64,000 nt of DNA from MW101C3 sp943367595. GTDB lineage: Bacteria > Cyanobacteriota > Cyanobacteriia > PCC-6307 > Cyanobiaceae. The notes below the pieces were generated by a model. It had not been told where the DNA came from. It saw only the letters and a program-made list of their open reading frames with translations, and did no database searches. Of the stretch, positions 61,179-64,000 are shown piece after piece (position 1 is the first letter of the stretch; each line of letters begins with the position of its first letter). The DNA lies in contig CALRJS020000013.1 of assembly GCA_943367595.1 (NCBI GenBank), forward strand, positions 1 to 64,000. Reading direction: 5' to 3'. The translations under genes were made by a program, and so were the position numbers.

Positions 61179-61700
61179 ATGAGCAACCTGATCGTGGTGG
61201 GATTTCCGAAAACCGAGGACGCTGACGCCGTACGGCGCGAGCTGGTCAACATCCAGCAGGAGCATCTGATCTCACTGGAAGATGCGGTGGTCGTCGAGCA
61301 CGACGCCGCCGGTGAGGTGCACCTGCGTCAGGCGATCAACCTCACCGCCGCCGGCGCGCTGGGCGGTGGCTTCTGGGGCTCGCTGGTGGGGCTTCTGTTT
61401 CTGAATCCGCTGCTGGGCGCCGCCCTGGGCGCCGGTGTCGGGGCCGCCTCGGGCGCGCTCAGCGATCTGGGCATCAGCGACGCCTTCCTGCGTGAAGTGG
61501 GCGAAACCCTGCCGAAGGGCAGCGCCGCCCTCTGCCTGCTGGTGCGGGAAGCCACCCCCGACCGGGTGCTGGAGCGCCTGCGCAGCTTCGCGCCCCACGC
61601 CAAGTTGCTGCGCACCAGCCTCAGCCACACCGACGAAGACCGGCTGCGCGAGCTGCTCGACAAGACCCGCCAACAAGCCGAAGCCCTGCGGCTCGGCTGA
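61179..61700 (+). CDS. DUF1269-family membrane protein
   Basis: A 173-residue protein of the DUF1269 family. It begins MSNLIVVGFPKTEDADAVRR, carries VVVEHDAAGEVHLRQAINLT, then a glycine-rich membrane hairpin (GALGGGFWGSLVGLLFLNPL, LGAGVGAASGALSDLGI) and a C-terminal alpha/beta part (GSAALCLLVREATPDRVLER). Members are widespread, often stress-linked and of unknown activity. ATG 61179 is used. It appears to be monocistronic. Confidence 0.85.
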   Translation: MSNLIVVGFPKTEDADAVRRELVNIQQEHLISLEDAVVVEHDAAGEVHLRQAINLTAAGALGGGFWGSLVGLLFLNPLLGAALGAGVGAASGALSDLGISDAFLREVGETLPKGSAALCLLVREATPDRVLERLRSFAPHAKLLRTSLSHTDEDRLRELLDKTRQQAEALRLG

Positions 61701-61866
61701 CACCGGCAGGCCGCACCGAACATCAACCTGCAGCCGGAGAGGCCCCCACGCCGGGCTCCAGCCCAGCGAAGCTTGCAGCTGCCGGCTGTCGGCCGGACCC
61801 TGAGCTGGGCTCAAGCCGGCCTGACTCTGTGCTGGCTTTAAGCCGGCCGGACCCTTCTGCTTGCCT

Positions 61867-62415
61867 TCAGCTGGCCGTTTTGCGGTGGCGGCGGGCCAGC
61901 TCCTCGGGATGGTTGCGGGGGCGGGCACTGCCGCTGCTGTGACCCTCAGTGGTGCCGCTGACGCCAGCGCCGGCCCCGGCGCCACCGCCGCTGTGGTGGG
62001 GGCGGGGCACCTGGAAGTCCCAGCCGTTCACGCGCAGCTGCTGGTTGACGGGCTCCACCAGCTCACCGGGAAGCTCCTCCGCCATCTGCTCGGCGGAGGT
62101 GCTGATCGCCGCTGAGCCCTGCTTCATCGCCCACAGCAGCTCGGCCCACTGCTCCACCAGGGTGCGTTGCGCCAGGGGCACCTGGCCGCGGGCTTCCAGC
62201 GCGGCGCGGCAGCCGTTCTCATGCCAGAGGGTGTCCACATGGCGATGGCTGGAGCAGGCCACCTGGGCCACGCCGCTGGCCAGGGCCTCGGCGCTGGGGC
62301 GTCCATCCTGTTCCCGCAGACCGGCCTCGCACAACAGGCGGCCGCAGTAGATGGCGGAGATGCCGTAGAGGCGGCCCAGATCGGTGAGGCTGAGCCAGGA
62401 CGTGGACGGGGCCAT
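61867..62415 (-). CDS. conserved hypothetical protein, possibly cyanobacterial
   Basis: A 182-residue protein. The N-terminal WLSLTDLGRLYGISAIYCGR looks like a winged-helix or HTH-type element. HRHVDTLWHENGCRAALEAR follows near residue 60. The last 50 residues are Gly/Ser/His-rich and probably disordered. There is no catalytic signature. It starts at ATG 62415 and runs leftward, divided from chorismate lyase by 58 bases in the same direction. DNA binding is a possibility, not a conclusion. Confidence 0.55.
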   Translation of the reverse strand: MAPSTSWLSLTDLGRLYGISAIYCGRLLCEAGLREQDGRPSAEALASGVAQVACSSHRHVDTLWHENGCRAALEARGQVPLAQRTLVEQWAELLWAMKQGSAAISTSAEQMAEELPGELVEPVNQQLRVNGWDFQVPRPHHSGGGAGAGAGVSGTTEGHSSGSARPRNHPEELARRHRKTAS

Positions 62416-62473
62416 CGGGCGAACCCAAGTCGAACGTCAACATGCTGCCCCGGCTGGGGCAACTCGCAACTTG

Positions 62474-63148
62474 TCAATGTGTCCGTGTGACGGCTGGCAA
62501 CAATGTTGATGATTCTTCACAGCGTTGACTGGGCCCCAGCCAACGCTCCAGTGCCGGGGAGAAGACCTCGCGGATCACCGTGAGCTGTCGGCCGCCGCGG
62601 AAGAAGCGATAGTGGCGACTCCAGAACGGACCGCTGCAGCCAAACCCCTGTTCCAGCCAAGGTTCTGTCACCTGGGCCAACCCATCCACCTCACGGAACA
62701 GTTCGGCGCGGTCCGCCGTCAGGCTCTGCCAGATCGGCAGCTGACGATCGCGCAGATTCTCCTCAGCCTGGGCCTGATTCCACCAGCTTTCGGCCCAGGC
62801 CAGCGCCTCGCCGTGACAGCGAAGCCACACCTGACGTCGCAACAAAGGCAACGCCAGACCGGCCACTTCCGCAGGCAGCCGCTCGCCATCGCCCGCATCG
62901 GGCGCCATGGCGATCACTTCCACCTGCACCGGAGCGCCGCTGAGCAGCTGGAGGTGGCGGGTGGGGCTGCCATCACCCAGCAGCAGCAGCTGCCAGGCGC
63001 CGCTCAGATCTGCGGCCGTGCGCCCCGCCTCCACAGCGGCCCTCGGCGCCGACCACAGGGGCCGTGGCGAGGGAAACGGCGTGCCGTCGCCGTTGGCGGA
63101 GCTCTCCTCGCGCGAACGGGAAGGGGTCGGACAGAGCGTGCCGCTCAT
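62474..63148 (-). CDS. chorismate lyase (UbiC-like, DUF98 type), plastoquinone biosynthesis
   Basis: A 224-residue protein of the cyanobacterial chorismate pyruvate-lyase type that makes 4-hydroxybenzoate, the ring precursor of plastoquinone. The characteristic sequence is visible: LSGAWQLLLLGDGSPTRHLQ (near 55), RQVWLRCHGEALAWAESWW (near 112), LPIWQSL, and near the C-terminus WSRHYRFFRGGRQLTVIREV then FSPALERWLG, which contains the Arg and Glu of the active site. ATG 63148 is preferred over GTG 63160. With the Coq4-like gene at 26086, it is the second quinone-related gene in this window. Confidence 0.75.
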   Translation of the reverse strand: MSGTLCPTPSRSREESSANGDGTPFPSPRPLWSAPRAAVEAGRTAADLSGAWQLLLLGDGSPTRHLQLLSGAPVQVEVIAMAPDAGDGERLPAEVAGLALPLLRRQVWLRCHGEALAWAESWWNQAQAEENLRDRQLPIWQSLTADRAELFREVDGLAQVTEPWLEQGFGCSGPFWSRHYRFFRGGRQLTVIREVFSPALERWLGPSQRCEESSTLLPAVTRTH

Positions 63149-63230
63149 CGGTCTGAGCACCGGCGCTTCACGCTACGCAAACCAACCAGGGCAGTGAGAG
63201 TGGAGCAACCGCCCCACCACTGCCACCGGA

Positions 63231-63704
63231 TCAGGAGCCATCGTTGCTGATGCTCACCTGGCGCTGCTTGCCCTGGCTTTCGATCACCACCGTGTCGCCG
63301 TTGGCGGATTGCAGCCGCCAGCCGCTGGAGCCGATCGGCTCTCCCACCGACACGTTGGTGGTGGTGCCACCCACCTGGAAGATGGCGGCGCCGGAACGGC
63401 CCTGCACCTGAACCACCCCCATCAGTTCGGGGGCCGGACCTGAGCTTGGTGCCGCCGTCGAGGCTGCAGCAGCCGCAGACCGGGAACTGCTTGAGCCGCC
63501 CACCGTGTCGCCCACCGACCAGCCGTTGCCGCCGGACGAGGCGGCAGGGGCCGGCCGGGTGATGGTGCCACTCACCGGCACCCGCAGTGGCCTCGCGGCA
63601 GAGGACGGGCCGTCGTTGCCGCCGGAGAGGGGCGCCAGTTCTTGCACCCAGGGCTCATCCAGCGGCGGCGGCGGCAGGCCGGGATCGAGAGTGGCCGTCG
63701 TCAT
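63231..63704 (-). CDS. putative PilP/GspC-like periplasmic protein
   Basis: A 156-residue protein. The first 90 residues are Pro/Ser/Ala-rich, and the last 60 form a compact beta domain: MGVVQVQGRSGAAIFQVGGT, TTNVSVGEPIGSSGWRLQSA, DTVVIESQGKQRQVSI. This 'value that can be stored and reused' pattern is that of the homology region of GspC/PilP proteins. It overlaps the upstream gene by ATGA. I suggest a role in a pilus or secretion assembly, with low certainty. Confidence 0.45.
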   Translation of the reverse strand: MTTATLDPGLPPPPLDEPWVQELAPLSGGNDGPSSAARPLRVPVSGTITRPAPAASSGGNGWSVGDTVGGSSSSRSAAAAASTAAPSSGPAPELMGVVQVQGRSGAAIFQVGGTTTNVSVGEPIGSSGWRLQSANGDTVVIESQGKQRQVSISNDGS

Positions 63705-64000
63705 ACCGGCCGCCACGCCAGCGGGATAGGCGACAGGTTCTGCGGCGGGGGCACCAGATCGCGCAGGCGCTCCAGCATCTTGAGATTGCGTTCCTGATCG
63801 AGCGCCTTGTTGGCCATCTGCCAGTTGCGCCAGAGCAGCACCGAGGAGGTGATTCCCACCAGGGCCAGGGCGGCGAGAACGAGCAGCCATGGTTTCTGCC
63901 AGAAGGGGGGTGCGGGGGCGGCGCGGGGAAGGCGTGGAAGCGGCGGGACTGGAATTGGTATCTGCGGCGGCGCCTCGCTCACCACCACATCGATCGGGGC
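63701..64000 (-). CDS. single-span membrane protein, 5' end beyond the window
   Basis: At least 99 residues. A proline-rich start (PPQIPIPVPPLPRLP) is followed by one hydrophobic helix (WLLVLAALALVGITSSVLLW) and a helical end (NKALDQERNLKMLERLRDLV). The frame stays open to the right edge, so the start may lie outside; a GTG at 63988 could serve. It is coupled by a four-base overlap to the PilP/GspC-like gene and probably belongs to the same assembly. Confidence 0.5.
   Translation of the reverse strand, partial: APIDVVVSEAPPQIPIPVPPLPRLPRAAPAPPFWQKPWLLVLAALALVGITSSVLLWRNWQMANKALDQERNLKMLERLRDLVPPPQNLSPIPLAWRPV

Overview
The window comes from a GC-rich cyanobacterium, most likely a picocyanobacterium of the Synechococcus/Cyanobium type. 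This is inferred from the gene families present: a UbiC/DUF98-type chorismate lyase of the plastoquinone route, a Coq4-like protein, fragments of a DUF4114 surface protein and several small proteins that look cyanobacterial. HIP1 octamers (GCGATCGC) occur, for example at 3165. Taxonomy was not tested.

Region 1 (1-12938) is a surface-glycan locus. A rightward operon with 4-base overlaps (141-5731) holds the tail of a flavoprotein, a GT2 glycosyltransferase, a polytopic GT87-like protein, an ABC exporter and an AGE-family epimerase. It converges on a leftward operon (11830-5783): nucleotidyltransferase, PqqD-HPr-kinase-like fusion, GT2, a frameshifted GT4 and a sulfotransferase. A second, divergent nucleotidyltransferase-like gene follows. 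Region 2 (12977-22465) is housekeeping: alaS, a membrane protein, a SNF2 helicase, the DUF47/PiT phosphate-uptake pair, a conserved small protein and a 2OG-Fe(II) oxygenase.

Region 3 (22466-33722) is the most unusual part. Single genes that are poorer in GC and functionally unrelated are separated by integron attC-like sites. The genes are UDG-like, SDR/HxlR, SRPBCC, MntA with a beheaded HepT, a PD-(D/E)XK protein, a P-loop kinase and an HNH protein. In at least four cases the stop codon lies inside the attC R'' core. The cassettes are broken into blocks by three further, decayed copies of the oxygenase. A block of about 160 bp that ends in a GTTRRRY-type core follows oxygenase copies 1, 3 and 4, directly ahead of cassettes. 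No integrase gene is in the window, so this resembles a CALIN-type array with repeated attI-like anchors. It ends in a hipBA module bracketed by pieces of an hvfC-like gene.

Region 4 (33794-47379) is valS with a type I restriction-modification island placed in its 3' end. The native valS body stops matching its surroundings at about 36281 and continues with an AT-richer, diverged tail. The displaced tail survives beyond the island at 47089-47379. Between them lies an operon of hsdM, two uncharacterised genes, hsdS, a Schlafen/AlbA_2-type ATPase-like gene and hsdR.

Region 5 (47430-64000) is mostly core genes: corA, mscL, a YCII/ECF sigma pair, a DUF2817 peptidase, a TVP38-family protein, ligA, a SprT-like protease, chorismate lyase and the start of a pair of envelope genes. 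Between them are toxin-antitoxin relics, a methyltransferase, a decayed DUF4114 gene and a stretch of degenerate repeats.
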